From contig CANPVD010000033.1 of NCBI GenBank assembly GCA_947581615.1, forward strand, positions 1 through 38,911: a stretch of DNA of 38,911 nucleotides. The letters run 5' to 3'. This stretch comes from Candidatus Humimonas hydrogenitrophica (GTDB lineage Bacteria > Gemmatimonadota > Gemmatimonadetes > Palauibacterales > Palauibacteraceae). A program made the translations under genes and the position numbers. Shown here in pieces: positions 18,245-26,784 of the stretch (position 1 is its first letter; each line of letters begins with the position of its first letter). A model generated the notes under the pieces. It was not told where the DNA came from. It did no database searches and saw only the letters and a list, made by a program, of their open reading frames with translations.

Positions 18245-19284
18245 GCGAGGGGGGTAACCCCCTCCTCGAACGGCTCGCGGCCATCGAGGAGGAGGGGGTG
18301 GCCGCCCTCCGGGACGCCGCTGACGAAGAGGCACTGGAAACGGCCCGCGTCCGGTACCTGGGGCGCAGCGGAGCGGTGGCCGACGTGCTGGGCCGAATCG
18401 GGTCGCTGCCGGCCGACCAGCGTCGGCCCGTCGGACAGAAGGGCAACGCGGTCAAGCGCGCCCTCGAGGAGACGCACGAGACGCGCGCCGCGGAGCTGCG
18501 GATGAGGGAGAGCGCCCGCGCGGCGGCCGATCGCGACCTGACCCGGCCCGGCCGGACCGCCTGGCCGGGGGGCTCCCATCCGGTCACGGCCGTCATCGAC
18601 GAGATCTGCGACATCTTCCGGGAGCTCGGCTTCACGCGCGTGCGGGGTCCCGAGGTGGAGACCGAGTGGTACAACTTCACCGCCCTCAACATCCCGCTCG
18701 ACCATCCCGCGGCCGACGTGCACGACACCTTCTATCTCGAGGACGGGGTCGTCCTGCGCACCCACACCTCGCCCGTGCAGGCGAGGACCATGCAGACCCA
18801 CCAACCTCCGGTGCGGGTGGTGGTGCCCGGCGTGTGCTACCGGCGTGAGTCCATCGACGCCTCCCACGCCGCGGTCTTCGACCAGATCGAGGGCCTCGCC
18901 GTGGACGAGGGCGTGGACTTCGTCGAATTCCGGTCCACCATCGAGCACTTCGTGAGGCGTTTCTTCGGCGCCGAGACCCGCACGCGCTTCCGACCGGACT
19001 TCTTCCCCTTCACGGAGCCCTCCGCCCAGGTCGAAGTGAGCTGCACGATCTGCGGGGGCTCGGGCTGCGCGACCTGCAAGGGCACCGGGTGGATCGAGAT
19101 CATGGGCTCGGGCATGGTGGACCCGGCGGTGTTCGAGGCCGTGGGCTACGACCCGGAGCGCTACACCGGCTACGCCTTCGGGATGGGGCCGGGGCGGATG
19201 GCCCTCCTGCGGCACGGGATCCCCGACCTTCGGCTCCTGCACGAGGGCGACGTGCGCTTCCTGCGCCAGTTCGCCTCCACCTGA
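18241..19284 (+). CDS. pheS: Phenylalanine--tRNA ligase alpha subunit
   Basis: PheS is the catalytic subunit of the heterotetrameric PheRS. The 347-residue protein has an N-terminal coiled-coil arm, then class II motifs: [73 protein letters not shown] and [18 protein letters not shown]. It carries a [12 protein letters not shown] Cys cluster before [11 protein letters not shown], as in Bacillus-type PheS, probably a zinc site. The TTG at 18241 overlaps the rplT stop as TTGA, so translation is likely coupled. A seven-pair hairpin (18247-18253 with 18258-18264) lies only a few bases into the gene. Confidence 0.97.
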   Translation: MSEGGNPLLERLAAIEEEGVAALRDAADEEALETARVRYLGRSGAVADVLGRIGSLPADQRRPVGQKGNAVKRALEETHETRAAELRMRESARAAADRDLTRPGRTAWPGGSHPVTAVIDEICDIFRELGFTRVRGPEVETEWYNFTALNIPLDHPAADVHDTFYLEDGVVLRTHTSPVQARTMQTHQPPVRVVVPGVCYRRESIDASHAAVFDQIEGLAVDEGVDFVEFRSTIEHFVRRFFGAETRTRFRPDFFPFTEPSAQVEVSCTICGGSGCATCKGTGWIEIMGSGMVDPAVFEAVGYDPERYTGYAFGMGPGRMALLRHGIPDLRLLHEGDVRFLRQFAST

Positions 19285-19300
19285 GCGGACGGGGCAGGGC

Positions 19301-21748
19301 GTGCGCGTCTCGCTGAACTGGCTCCGGCAGCTCGTGCCGGGGCTCGAGGGCACGGCCGAGGAGCTCGCCGACCGGCTGGCCATGACCGTCACCGGCGTCG
19401 AGGAGATCGTGCCGGTGGGACGGGGCCTCGAGGACATCCGCGTGGCGCGGGTGCTGGAGCTCCGCGAGCATCCCGACGCGGACCGGCTCAGCCTGTGCCT
19501 GGTGGATGGCGGCGAAGACCCCGTGGAGGTGGTGTGTGGAGCCCCCGTGATCCACGAGGGGGGCCTGTATCCCTTCATCGCTCCGGGCTCGACCCTTCCG
19601 GGAGGGTTGCGCATCGAGGAGCGGGCCATCCGGGGGGTCACCAGCCACGGGATGCTGTGCTCGGAGCGGGAACTCGCTCTGGGATCCGATGCGTCGGGAA
19701 TCCTCCGGCTTCCGGACGGTCTCGAACCGGGCACCCCGCTGGTGCAGGCCTTCGACCTCCCCGACGCGGCCCTCGAACTCGAGATCACGCCCAACCGGGT
19801 CGACCTGGCCTGCCACGTCGGCGTGGCGCGCGAGCTGGCGGCCGAGGCTGGCCTCGAGGTCCGGGTGCCGCCAGTGGAGGGCGCCGACTGGGAGCCGACG
19901 TGGCGCGACGGCCACGAGGCGGCGAGCGCCGGAGGCGTGACGGTGGGGATCGAGGATGCGGCACGCTGCGGTCGGTACCTGGGGGCCGTCGTGCGCGGCG
20001 TGGAGGTGAAGCCGTCGCCCGCCTGGCTGCAGGCCAGGCTCCGCGCCGTCGGGGCCCGTCCCATCAACAACGTGGTCGACGCCACCAACTACGTTCTCCG
20101 GGAGCTGAACCAGCCGCTGCACGCCTTCGACCTGGCCCGGGTCCGGGGCGGGCGGATCGGCGTGCGGGCGGCCCGGGCCGGGGAGCGGCTCCGCACGCTG
20201 GATGGCGTGGAGCGGGCACTCGAACCGGCCGCCACGGTGATCACCGACGCCGAGGGGCCCGTGGCGGTGGCCGGGGTGATGGGTGGGGAGGAGAGCGAGG
20301 TCACGGCCGGGACCACCGACGTGTTCCTGGAGTGCGCCTGGTTCGACCCTTCGCACACGCGTCACACCGCGCGGTCCCTGGAGCTGAGCACCGATGCCTC
20401 CTACCGGTTCGAACGCGGTGTGGACCGCCGGGGCTGTGAGGCGGCGCTCGCGCGCTGCGTGCGGCTCATCCTGGCCACTGCGGGAGGGAAGGCGGAGGCC
20501 GATGCCGTCCGCGTCGGAGAGCTGCCGGGACCGAGGACCGTGGTGCCCCTGCGTCCGGAGCGCGTCCAGCGTCTCCTCGGCCTGGTCCTCGATGCCGGGG
20601 CGATCGAGGGCCTGCTGGCGCCGCTCGGCTTCGAGCGCGACGAGACCGGGGGCCTGGCCTTCCGAATCCCTGGCTGGCGGGAAGGGGACATCCGGCGGGA
20701 GGTGGACCTCATCGAGGAGGTGGCGCGCCGGCACGGCTACGAGCGCTTCCCCACGGCCACGCGCCCCACCCGGCCCTCGACGGTACCCGACGATCCGTCC
20801 TTCGCGCGGAGCGACCGGGTCCGAAGGCTGCTGGAGTCGCGCGGCCTGCTGGAGGCGAGGAGCTCGAGCCTGGTGGCCCGGTCCGAGGCCGACGCGGAGC
20901 GGCCCGTCGACCTCCTCCATCCGATCTCCGCGGAGGAAGGATTCCTCCGCGGAGCGCTGGTGCCCGTCCTCCTGCGCCGCCTCGAGCACAACTGGGCTCG
21001 CGGGACCGGCGACGTACGGCTCTACGAGATCGGCACGGTGTTCCGCCGGCGTGCCGAGGACGAGTCGGGCGAGGTGCCCGTGGCCGAGGAGCTTCGCGTC
21101 GGGGCGCTGCTCACGGGTCGGCGGCGGCCGCCGCACTGGTCGGAAGAGCCTGCCGCCGTGGACGTGTGGGACCTCAAGGGCCTGGCCGAGGAAGTGGCGT
21201 CCGGACTATGCGGGGCGACGGTGGAGCCGCTTCCGCTCGCCTCCGGAGATGAAGCCCCGGCGCTCGGGCGCTTCGGAGCGGCGAGATGGCTGGGCGCGGA
21301 GCGGTTCGAGCTGGTGGGCCCGGCGGGCCGGATCGGGGTGGCCGGCGGCGTGCGTCGGGAGGCCGTCGACGCGCCGCCGTGGGCGGAGGCCGTGTGGGCG
21401 CTCGAGTTCGGCCTCGGAGCTGTCGAGCTCGCCGCGCCGACCCCGTACCGTCCGCTCTCGACCTTCCCGGCCGTGCCCCGCGACCTGGCCCTGGCGGTGC
21501 CGGCGAGCGTCCGGGCCGCCGAGGTCGAAGCGGTCATCCGGGAGGCCGCGCCGGAGTGGCTCGAGGACGTGCGGCTGTTCGACGTGTACGAGGGCGACGG
21601 CGTCGAAGGCGGACGGCGGAGCCTGGCCTTCCGCTTTCGCTTCCGGGCGCGGGACCGTACGCTGGAAGACGCGGAGGTGGAGAGCGCGCTGAAGCAGATC
21701 ATCCGCCGACTCGAGGAGCGCTGCGATGCCCGCGTCCGATCGGCCTGA
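19301..21748 (+). CDS. pheT: Phenylalanine--tRNA ligase beta subunit
   Basis: PheT carries the tRNA-binding, editing and anticodon-binding domains of PheRS. The 815-residue protein opens with RVSLNWLRQLVPGL, then a tRNA-binding OB domain (DADRLSLCLVDGG ... VVCGAP). It continues with the B3/B4 editing domain (RPINNVVDATNYVLRELNQPLHAFD), the B5 domain, a class II-like core, and a C-terminal FDX-ACB domain (PYRPLSTFPAVPRDLAL). Start GTG at 19301, 16 bases after pheS. The last 23 bases overlap the next gene. Confidence 0.97.
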   Translation: MRVSLNWLRQLVPGLEGTAEELADRLAMTVTGVEEIVPVGRGLEDIRVARVLELREHPDADRLSLCLVDGGEDPVEVVCGAPVIHEGGLYPFIAPGSTLPGGLRIEERAIRGVTSHGMLCSERELALGSDASGILRLPDGLEPGTPLVQAFDLPDAALELEITPNRVDLACHVGVARELAAEAGLEVRVPPVEGADWEPTWRDGHEAASAGGVTVGIEDAARCGRYLGAVVRGVEVKPSPAWLQARLRAVGARPINNVVDATNYVLRELNQPLHAFDLARVRGGRIGVRAARAGERLRTLDGVERALEPAATVITDAEGPVAVAGVMGGEESEVTAGTTDVFLECAWFDPSHTRHTARSLELSTDASYRFERGVDRRGCEAALARCVRLILATAGGKAEADAVRVGELPGPRTVVPLRPERVQRLLGLVLDAGAIEGLLAPLGFERDETGGLAFRIPGWREGDIRREVDLIEEVARRHGYERFPTATRPTRPSTVPDDPSFARSDRVRRLLESRGLLEARSSSLVARSEADAERPVDLLHPISAEEGFLRGALVPVLLRRLEHNWARGTGDVRLYEIGTVFRRRAEDESGEVPVAEELRVGALLTGRRRPPHWSEEPAAVDVWDLKGLAEEVASGLCGATVEPLPLASGDEAPALGRFGAARWLGAERFELVGPAGRIGVAGGVRREAVDAPPWAEAVWALEFGLGAVELAAPTPYRPLSTFPAVPRDLALAVPASVRAAEVEAVIREAAPEWLEDVRLFDVYEGDGVEGGRRSLAFRFRFRARDRTLEDAEVESALKQIIRRLEERCDARVRSA

Positions 21749-22085
21749 ACCAGAGACGGCGCCCGCGCCCCCCGCGGCCGAGCGCCGCAGGGAGGGTCGA
21801 CCCGACCCCGAATCCGAGCTGCACAGCCTCGCCGCGGCCGTCGAGCGGCTGCTGGAGGCGTACGGCGAGCTCCGGGCCCGGGCCGAACGGGCCGAGTCCA
21901 CCGAGCGCAGCCTGGCCGACGCGCTGGAGGGCGCCGACCTGGAGGGCATGGACGCGGAAGAGATCGCTTTGCGCCTCCAGGAGATAGCTGACCAGAACCG
22001 TAGCCTGCGGCAGGTGATCGAGGAGAGCCGCGAGCGCGCGCAGCGGATCCGCAGCCGTCTCATCCTCATGGAGGATGAGGCATGA
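21726..22085 (+). CDS. Coiled-coil protein between pheT and zapA, hypothetical
   Basis: A 119-residue protein. The first ~35 residues are Pro/Arg/Glu rich and probably disordered; the rest is a long coiled coil (LHSLAAAVERLLEAYGELRARAERAES ... RLQEIADQNRSLRQVIEESRERAQRIRSRL). Its start overlaps pheT by 23 bases and its stop overlaps the zapA ATG, so it is clearly an operon member. Its size, helix content and place beside zapA suggest a division-associated coiled-coil protein of the ZapB type, but there is no sequence proof. Confidence 0.7.
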   Translation: MPASDRPEPETAPAPPAAERRREGRPDPESELHSLAAAVERLLEAYGELRARAERAESTERSLADALEGADLEGMDAEEIALRLQEIADQNRSLRQVIEESRERAQRIRSRLILMEDEA

Positions 22086-22381
22086 GCGACGAGGCGGCCA
22101 AGCGCTCGGTCAGGGTCGAGATCTTCGGCGAGGAGTATACGCTCCGCTCCGAGGCCGACGAGGAGTACACCAGGGCCTGCGCCCGGTACGTGGACGAGGC
22201 CATCCGGGAGGCCCACCTCCAGAGCCGGGTCTCCGAGCCGCACCGTGCCGCCATCCTGGCGGCGCTCGAGATCACCGACGAGCTCTTTCGTCTGCGCTAC
22301 CACACCCGGCGACAGGATGAGCGTAGCGCGACCCGCGCCTCCGAGCTCCGCAGCCGGATCGAGGAGGCGCTGGAGGACTGA
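22082..22381 (+). CDS. zapA: Cell division protein ZapA
   Basis: ZapA bundles FtsZ filaments at midcell. The 99-residue protein shows the family pattern VRVEIFGEEYTLRSEADEEY, then ARYVDEAIREA and AILAALEITDELFRLR, ending in a coiled coil. The ATG overlaps the preceding stop (ATGA). It is the last protein gene before the structured gap and RNase Y. Confidence 0.88.
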   Translation: MSDEAAKRSVRVEIFGEEYTLRSEADEEYTRACARYVDEAIREAHLQSRVSEPHRAAILAALEITDELFRLRYHTRRQDERSATRASELRSRIEEALED

Positions 22382-22655
22382 ACCGGCGCCGTTCCGATGC
22401 GCTTGCGGGGGGCCCGCGCCGCAGGCAACTTGGAGGTCGATGATGCGGCTTCGCCGGCGCGGCAGGGACCCTCGCGGGATCCAGACACTATAGATCGCCA
22501 CGGTACGACGGCTGGCGACACCATGCGCGAGACCACGGCCGGCGGGGTCATCGATTCCGCTGGCTTTTTCGTGTCCGGGACCGATCCGGAACGCCGCGAG
22601 GGGAGTCGGAGACCGGGAAGCGGCCTTCTTCTTCATAGATCCGGGGAACGGCGGT
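22382..22655 (+). other. Structured non-coding gap between zapA and rny
   Basis: The 274-base gap contains several helices. CTTGCGG near 22402 pairs with CCGCAGG near 22419. GGA+CCC near 22466 pairs with GGG+A+TCC. TCGCCA (22495-22500) pairs with TGGCGA (22513-22518). A terminator hairpin lies at 22538-22569. A TATAGA box at 22489-22494 could be a -10 element. The first part may be a long zapA 3' end or a separate small RNA; the part after 22570 is the rny leader. Confidence 0.45.
22538..22569 (+). terminator. Rho-independent terminator between zapA and rny
   Basis: GCCGGCGG at 22538-22545 pairs over all eight positions (one G-U) with CCGCTGGC at 22557-22564, across an eleven-base loop. It is followed immediately by five T (22565-22569). 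It separates transcription of the pheST-zapA operon, or of a small RNA in the gap, from rny. Confidence 0.75.
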
Positions 22656-24218
22656 ATGAGCGTCCAGTGGATCCTCCTCATCCTGGTGGCCGCGCTCGTC
22701 GCCGGGCTGATCCTGGGCCGCCTGTGGGCAGGCGGACTCTCCAGGCGTCGTCGTGGCGCGGCCGAAGACGAGGCCAGGGACCTGGTCGAGGCCGCGACGC
22801 GGGAGGCCACCAGCATCCGCCGGGAGGCCGAGCTGGCGGGCCGCGAGGAGGTCTACCGCCTCAAGGAAGAGCTCGAGGTGGAGGCCCGCGACCGGCGCGG
22901 CGAGCTGGAGCGGGCCGAGAGCCGGCTCGACGAGCGCGAGCGCATGCTGGAGCGCAAGCTCGAGCTCCTCGACGAGCGCCAGACGCGCCAGGAGGAGCGC
23001 CTCCAGAAGCTCGAGGAGCGCGAGGAAGCCCTGGAGACCCGGGCCGGCTCCGTGGAGGACCGCGAGTCCGAGGCCCGGAAGCGCCTGGAGGCCCTGGCCG
23101 GGCTGACGGCCGAGGAAGCCCGCACGATGCTGATCTCCCGCCTGGAGGACGAGGCCCGCGCCGAAGCCGCACAGCACGTGCGCGAGCTCAGGGAGCGGGC
23201 TCGCCGGGACGCGGAGCGCGAGGCCCGAAAGATCATCTCGATGGCCATCGAGAAGCTCGCCGTGGACCATTCCTCCGAGACCACGGTGAGTGTCGTCGCC
23301 CTCCCCAGCGACGACATGAAGGGCCGCATCATCGGCCGCGAGGGCCGCAACATCCGGGCTTTCGAGGCCATCACCGGCGTGGACGTGGTGGTGGACGACA
23401 CCCCCGAGGCCGTGATCCTCTCCTGCTTCGATCCGATCCGGCGGGAGATCGCCCGCCTGGCCATGGAGCGCCTGGTGGCCGACGGGCGCATCCACCCGGG
23501 CCGCATCGAGGAGGTGGTGGAGAAGGCCAGGGGCGACGTCGACGCCTCCATGCGCGAGGCCGCCGAGGAGGTGCTCTACGAGCTCGGGATCCACGATGTG
23601 AACCCGCACCTCGTGGACCTGCTCGGCCACCTGCGCTACCGGACCAGCTACGGCCAGAACCAGCTGCAGCACGCCCGGGAGGTGGCGCTCCTGGCGGCCA
23701 ACATGGCGGCCGAGCTGGGGCTGGACGTTCAGATGACCAAGCGCATGGGACTGCTGCACGACATCGGCAAGGCGCTGAGCCACGAGCACGAGGGGAGCCA
23801 CGTCGAGCTCGGCTACGAGGTGGCCAAGCGCTACGGGGAGCCGGACCAGGTGCTCAACGCCATCCGCGCCCACCACGACGAGGAGCCGGCTCGCTATCCG
23901 GAGAGCTTCCTGGTCACGGCGGCCGACGCGATCTCGGGCGCGCGTCCGGGCGCGCGACGCGAGTCCTTCGAGCACTACGTGAAGCGGCTCGAGAAGCTGG
24001 AGGCGATCGCGGCCTCGTTCGAGGGCGTCGAGAAGGTGTACGCGATTCAGGCGGGCCGGGAGATCCGGGTCATGGTGATGCCCGATCGGATCACCGACGA
24101 GGAGATGGCCGAGCTGTCCGAGAAGACGGCCCGGACCCTCGAGGAGGAGCTCCAGTATCCGGGGCAGATCAAGGTGGTCGTCGTCCGCGAGACGCGGGCG
24201 GTCGACTTTGCGCGATAG
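22656..24218 (+). CDS. rny: Ribonuclease Y
   Basis: RNase Y is a membrane-anchored endoribonuclease that starts mRNA decay. The 520-residue protein has one N-terminal membrane helix (WILLILVAALVAGLILG). A long Glu/Arg-rich coiled coil covers about residues 30-200, then a KH domain with GRIIGREGRNIR near 222. The HD domain has catalytic H368-D369 in GLLHDIGKALSHEHEG, and the C-terminal domain has ADAISGARPGARRES. These domains and the length are those of the Bacillus enzyme. The ATG lies 87 bases after the upstream terminator, so it probably has its own promoter. Confidence 0.97.
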   Translation: MSVQWILLILVAALVAGLILGRLWAGGLSRRRRGAAEDEARDLVEAATREATSIRREAELAGREEVYRLKEELEVEARDRRGELERAESRLDERERMLERKLELLDERQTRQEERLQKLEEREEALETRAGSVEDRESEARKRLEALAGLTAEEARTMLISRLEDEARAEAAQHVRELRERARRDAEREARKIISMAIEKLAVDHSSETTVSVVALPSDDMKGRIIGREGRNIRAFEAITGVDVVVDDTPEAVILSCFDPIRREIARLAMERLVADGRIHPGRIEEVVEKARGDVDASMREAAEEVLYELGIHDVNPHLVDLLGHLRYRTSYGQNQLQHAREVALLAANMAAELGLDVQMTKRMGLLHDIGKALSHEHEGSHVELGYEVAKRYGEPDQVLNAIRAHHDEEPARYPESFLVTAADAISGARPGARRESFEHYVKRLEKLEAIAASFEGVEKVYAIQAGREIRVMVMPDRITDEEMAELSEKTARTLEEELQYPGQIKVVVVRETRAVDFAR

Positions 24219-24234
24219 ACACACAGGGGACGGA

Positions 24235-25155
24235 ATGGCGGCAGAGCTGATCGACGGCAGGGCCGTCGCACGCGACGTGCGGCGGGAGGTGGCCGAGGGG
24301 ACGGCGGAGCTGACGGCGGCCGGCACGCGACCCGGACTGGCGGTGGTGCTGGTGGGAGAGGACCCCGCCTCGCAGGTGTACGTGCGCATGAAGACGCGCG
24401 CCTGCGAGGAGGCGGGCATCGAGGCCCGCGACACCAAGCTGCCCGCCGACACGCCCCAGGCGGAGCTCGAGGCCGTGGTGGACGAGCTCAACGCCGACCC
24501 GGACGTCCACGCGATCCTCGTGCAGCTTCCGCTGCCCGAGGGCCTGGACGAGAAGGCGATCGTGGAGCGGGTGCGGCCTGAGAAGGACGTGGACGGCCTT
24601 CACCCCGTGAACGTGGGCCGGCTGGCCCTCGGCGACCCCGCCGCCATCCGGCCCTGCACGCCGGCCGGCGTGCAGGAGCTGCTGCGGCGCATCGGCTTCG
24701 ACCCGGAGGGACGGCGAGCCGTGATCGTGGGACGCTCGAACCTGGTGGGCCGGCCGCTGGCCTCCATCCTTCTCCAGCGCGAGCCGTTCGCCAACGCCAC
24801 GGTGACGGTGGCGCACAGCCGCACCCGGGACCTGGCGGCCGTGACCCGCGAGGCCGAGCTGCTGGTGGCCGCCGTGGGACGCCCGGAGCTCATCACGGCG
24901 GACATGGTGCGCGAGGGCGCCGTCGTGATCGACGTGGGCGTGAACCGGGTGGACGATCCCTCGGCCGAGAAGGGCTACCGCCTGGTCGGCGACGTGGCGT
25001 TCGACGAGGTGCGGAAGCGGGCGGGCTGGATCACGCCGGTGCCGGGGGGCGTCGGGCCGATGACCATCGCCATGCTCCTCAGGAACACGCTGGCGGCGGC
25101 CCGCCGGGCCGCGGGCCGCACGGTCGGGGCGGCGTCGCCGGCCGGGGGCGCGTGA
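24235..25155 (+). CDS. folD: Bifunctional methylenetetrahydrofolate dehydrogenase/cyclohydrolase FolD
   Basis: FolD interconverts 5,10-methylene-, methenyl- and 10-formyl-tetrahydrofolate with NADP. The 306-residue protein shows PGLAVVLVGEDPASQVYVRMK with the catalytic Lys in that last segment. It also shows LPLPEGLDE, KDVDGLHPVNVGRL, PCTPAGVQELL, VVGRSNLVGRPLA-like VIVGRSNLVG, and TPVPGGVGPMTIAMLL. The ATG at 24235 was chosen because family similarity starts there. It follows rny by 16 bases, and its stop overlaps xseA (GTGA). Confidence 0.97.
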   Translation: MAAELIDGRAVARDVRREVAEGTAELTAAGTRPGLAVVLVGEDPASQVYVRMKTRACEEAGIEARDTKLPADTPQAELEAVVDELNADPDVHAILVQLPLPEGLDEKAIVERVRPEKDVDGLHPVNVGRLALGDPAAIRPCTPAGVQELLRRIGFDPEGRRAVIVGRSNLVGRPLASILLQREPFANATVTVAHSRTRDLAAVTREAELLVAAVGRPELITADMVREGAVVIDVGVNRVDDPSAEKGYRLVGDVAFDEVRKRAGWITPVPGGVGPMTIAMLLRNTLAAARRAAGRTVGAASPAGGA

Positions 25156-26519
25156 CGGCGGACCGCGAGGCCGGGTCCACGGGGGAGAGCGCCGAGACGC
25201 AGATCTCGCTGTTCGGGTCGCCCCCGGAAGACGGGGCCGCCTCGACTCCCGCTGGCCGCGCCGCCGGGGCGGAGGACGGGACTCCGGCGGCTCCAACCTG
25301 GGGCGCAGCGGCGAAGAGCGAGCCCGCGCCCCACGCTGCCCTCGAGCCCGCCGGCCCTCCGGGCTCCTCCCGGGAATCGCCGGTCTCCGTCTCGGCTCTC
25401 AACGCCGCCGCGCGGCGGATCCTGGAGGAGAGCTTCCCATCCCTGTGGGTGGTGGGCGAGGTGGCCAACTGGCGGCGGGTGAGCTCGGGCCACTGCTACT
25501 TCAGCCTCCGCGACGAGGACGCCCAGATCGCCTGCGTCCTGTGGCGGAGAGACGCCCGCCGCCTGCCGACCGACCCGGAGGAAGGCATGGAGGTCCTCGG
25601 GTTCGGCGAGGTGTCGCTGTACGAGGCGCGCGGCTCCTACCAGCTCATCGTGCGCAAGCTGGAGGCCCGCGGGGAGGGGCTGTGGCGCCTGGCCTTCGAG
25701 CGGCTCAAGCGGAAGCTGGCGGCCGAGGGACTCCTCGAGGAGGCGCGAAAGCGGCCCCTGCCGCGCGTGCCGCTCCGGGTGGGCGTGGTCACCTCGCGCA
25801 CGGGAGCGGCGCTCCGCGACGTGATCACGGTGGTACGCCGGCGCGCGCCGTGGACCGAGCTCCTGGTGTCGGACTGCCGGGTGCAGGGAGAGGAGGCGGC
25901 CGGCGAGATCGTCCGGGCCCTGGACCGCCTCGTGCGGGACGGGCGGGTGGAGGTCATCGTGGTCACGCGCGGCGGCGGGTCCGTGGAGGACCTGTGGTGC
26001 TTCAACGAGGAGGCCGTGGCCCGGGCCGTGGCGGCCTGTCCCGTCCCGGTGATCTCGGCGGTGGGGCACGAGATCGACGTCACGATCACGGACCTGGTGG
26101 CCGACGTGCGCGCCCCGACGCCTTCGGCGGCGGGCGAGCTGGTGGTCCCGGACGCCCGCGTCCTGCGCGCCGACCTGCGCAAGCTGGGCGACCGGCTGGT
26201 GTCGGGCCTCCGCCAGCGAACGGTCCGGGGCGAGGAGCGGGCGCGGCGGGCCGCCGACCGGCTCCTGGGGGGGATGGACCGCCGGCTGGAACGGCTGGCG
26301 GGTCGACTGGAGGGACTCGGTGGCCGGCTGGACGCTCTGAGTCCCCTCGGCACCCTGCGCCGCGGGTACGCCGTGCCGCTGGCCGGGGACGGACGGGTGC
26401 TGCGCCATCTGGAGGATTTCCGGCAGGGGGACCGCTTCCGCCTCCGGGTCGTGGATGGGCGGGTCGCGTGTGCCGTGGAGGGGACCGAGGCGATGACGGA
26501 GGAGGAGACGGGTGGCTGA
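25152..26519 (+). CDS. xseA: Exodeoxyribonuclease VII large subunit
   Basis: XseA is the catalytic subunit of exonuclease VII, which degrades single-stranded DNA from both ends. The OB-fold begins near residue 78 (VSVSALNAAARRILEESF, WVVGEVANWRR, GHCYFSLRDEDAQI). The catalytic domain includes RVGVVTSRTGAALRD, VIVVTRGGGSVEDLWCFNEE, SAVGHEIDVTITDLVAD and RAPTPSAAGEL, followed by a coiled coil. The first ~75 residues (Ala/Gly/Pro/Glu rich) are an extension not usual in the family and probably disordered. The GTG at 25152, overlapping the folD stop, is the only start in frame before the OB domain. Confidence 0.95.
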   Translation: MTADREAGSTGESAETQISLFGSPPEDGAASTPAGRAAGAEDGTPAAPTWGAAAKSEPAPHAALEPAGPPGSSRESPVSVSALNAAARRILEESFPSLWVVGEVANWRRVSSGHCYFSLRDEDAQIACVLWRRDARRLPTDPEEGMEVLGFGEVSLYEARGSYQLIVRKLEARGEGLWRLAFERLKRKLAAEGLLEEARKRPLPRVPLRVGVVTSRTGAALRDVITVVRRRAPWTELLVSDCRVQGEEAAGEIVRALDRLVRDGRVEVIVVTRGGGSVEDLWCFNEEAVARAVAACPVPVISAVGHEIDVTITDLVADVRAPTPSAAGELVVPDARVLRADLRKLGDRLVSGLRQRTVRGEERARRAADRLLGGMDRRLERLAGRLEGLGGRLDALSPLGTLRRGYAVPLAGDGRVLRHLEDFRQGDRFRLRVVDGRVACAVEGTEAMTEEETGG

Positions 26520-26784
26520 GGAGCCGTCGCGCACGTCGGAGTTCGAGGCGGCGCTGGCCGAGCTGGAGCGCATCGTGGCGCGGCTCGACCGCGAGGAGCT
26601 GTCGCTGGACGAGGCCCTGGAGATGTTCGAGACGGGCGTCTCTCATCTGCGCACGGCCAGCCGTCTTTTGGACGACGCCCGGGGCGTGGTGGAGGAGCTC
26701 ATCGAGGATGCCTCGGGGGAGCTGGCCACCGTGGACTTCGACCTCCCGGTGGGAGAGGCCGCCGATGGCGACGGCGGTGACTGA
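26512..26784 (+). CDS. xseB: Exodeoxyribonuclease VII small subunit
   Basis: A 90-residue helical protein with the XseB pattern FEAALAELERIVARLDREELSLDEALEMFETGVSHLR. It wraps around the coiled coil of XseA to form exonuclease VII. GTG start at 26512 overlaps the end of xseA by eight bases. Its acidic C-terminal tail overlaps the next gene by 20 bases. Confidence 0.94.
   Translation: MAEEPSRTSEFEAALAELERIVARLDREELSLDEALEMFETGVSHLRTASRLLDDARGVVEELIEDASGELATVDFDLPVGEAADGDGGD

Noticed and set aside
19020-19110. Cys cluster in PheS as a novel zinc finger
   Set aside because: The same cluster before GWIEI is known in Bacillus-type PheS.
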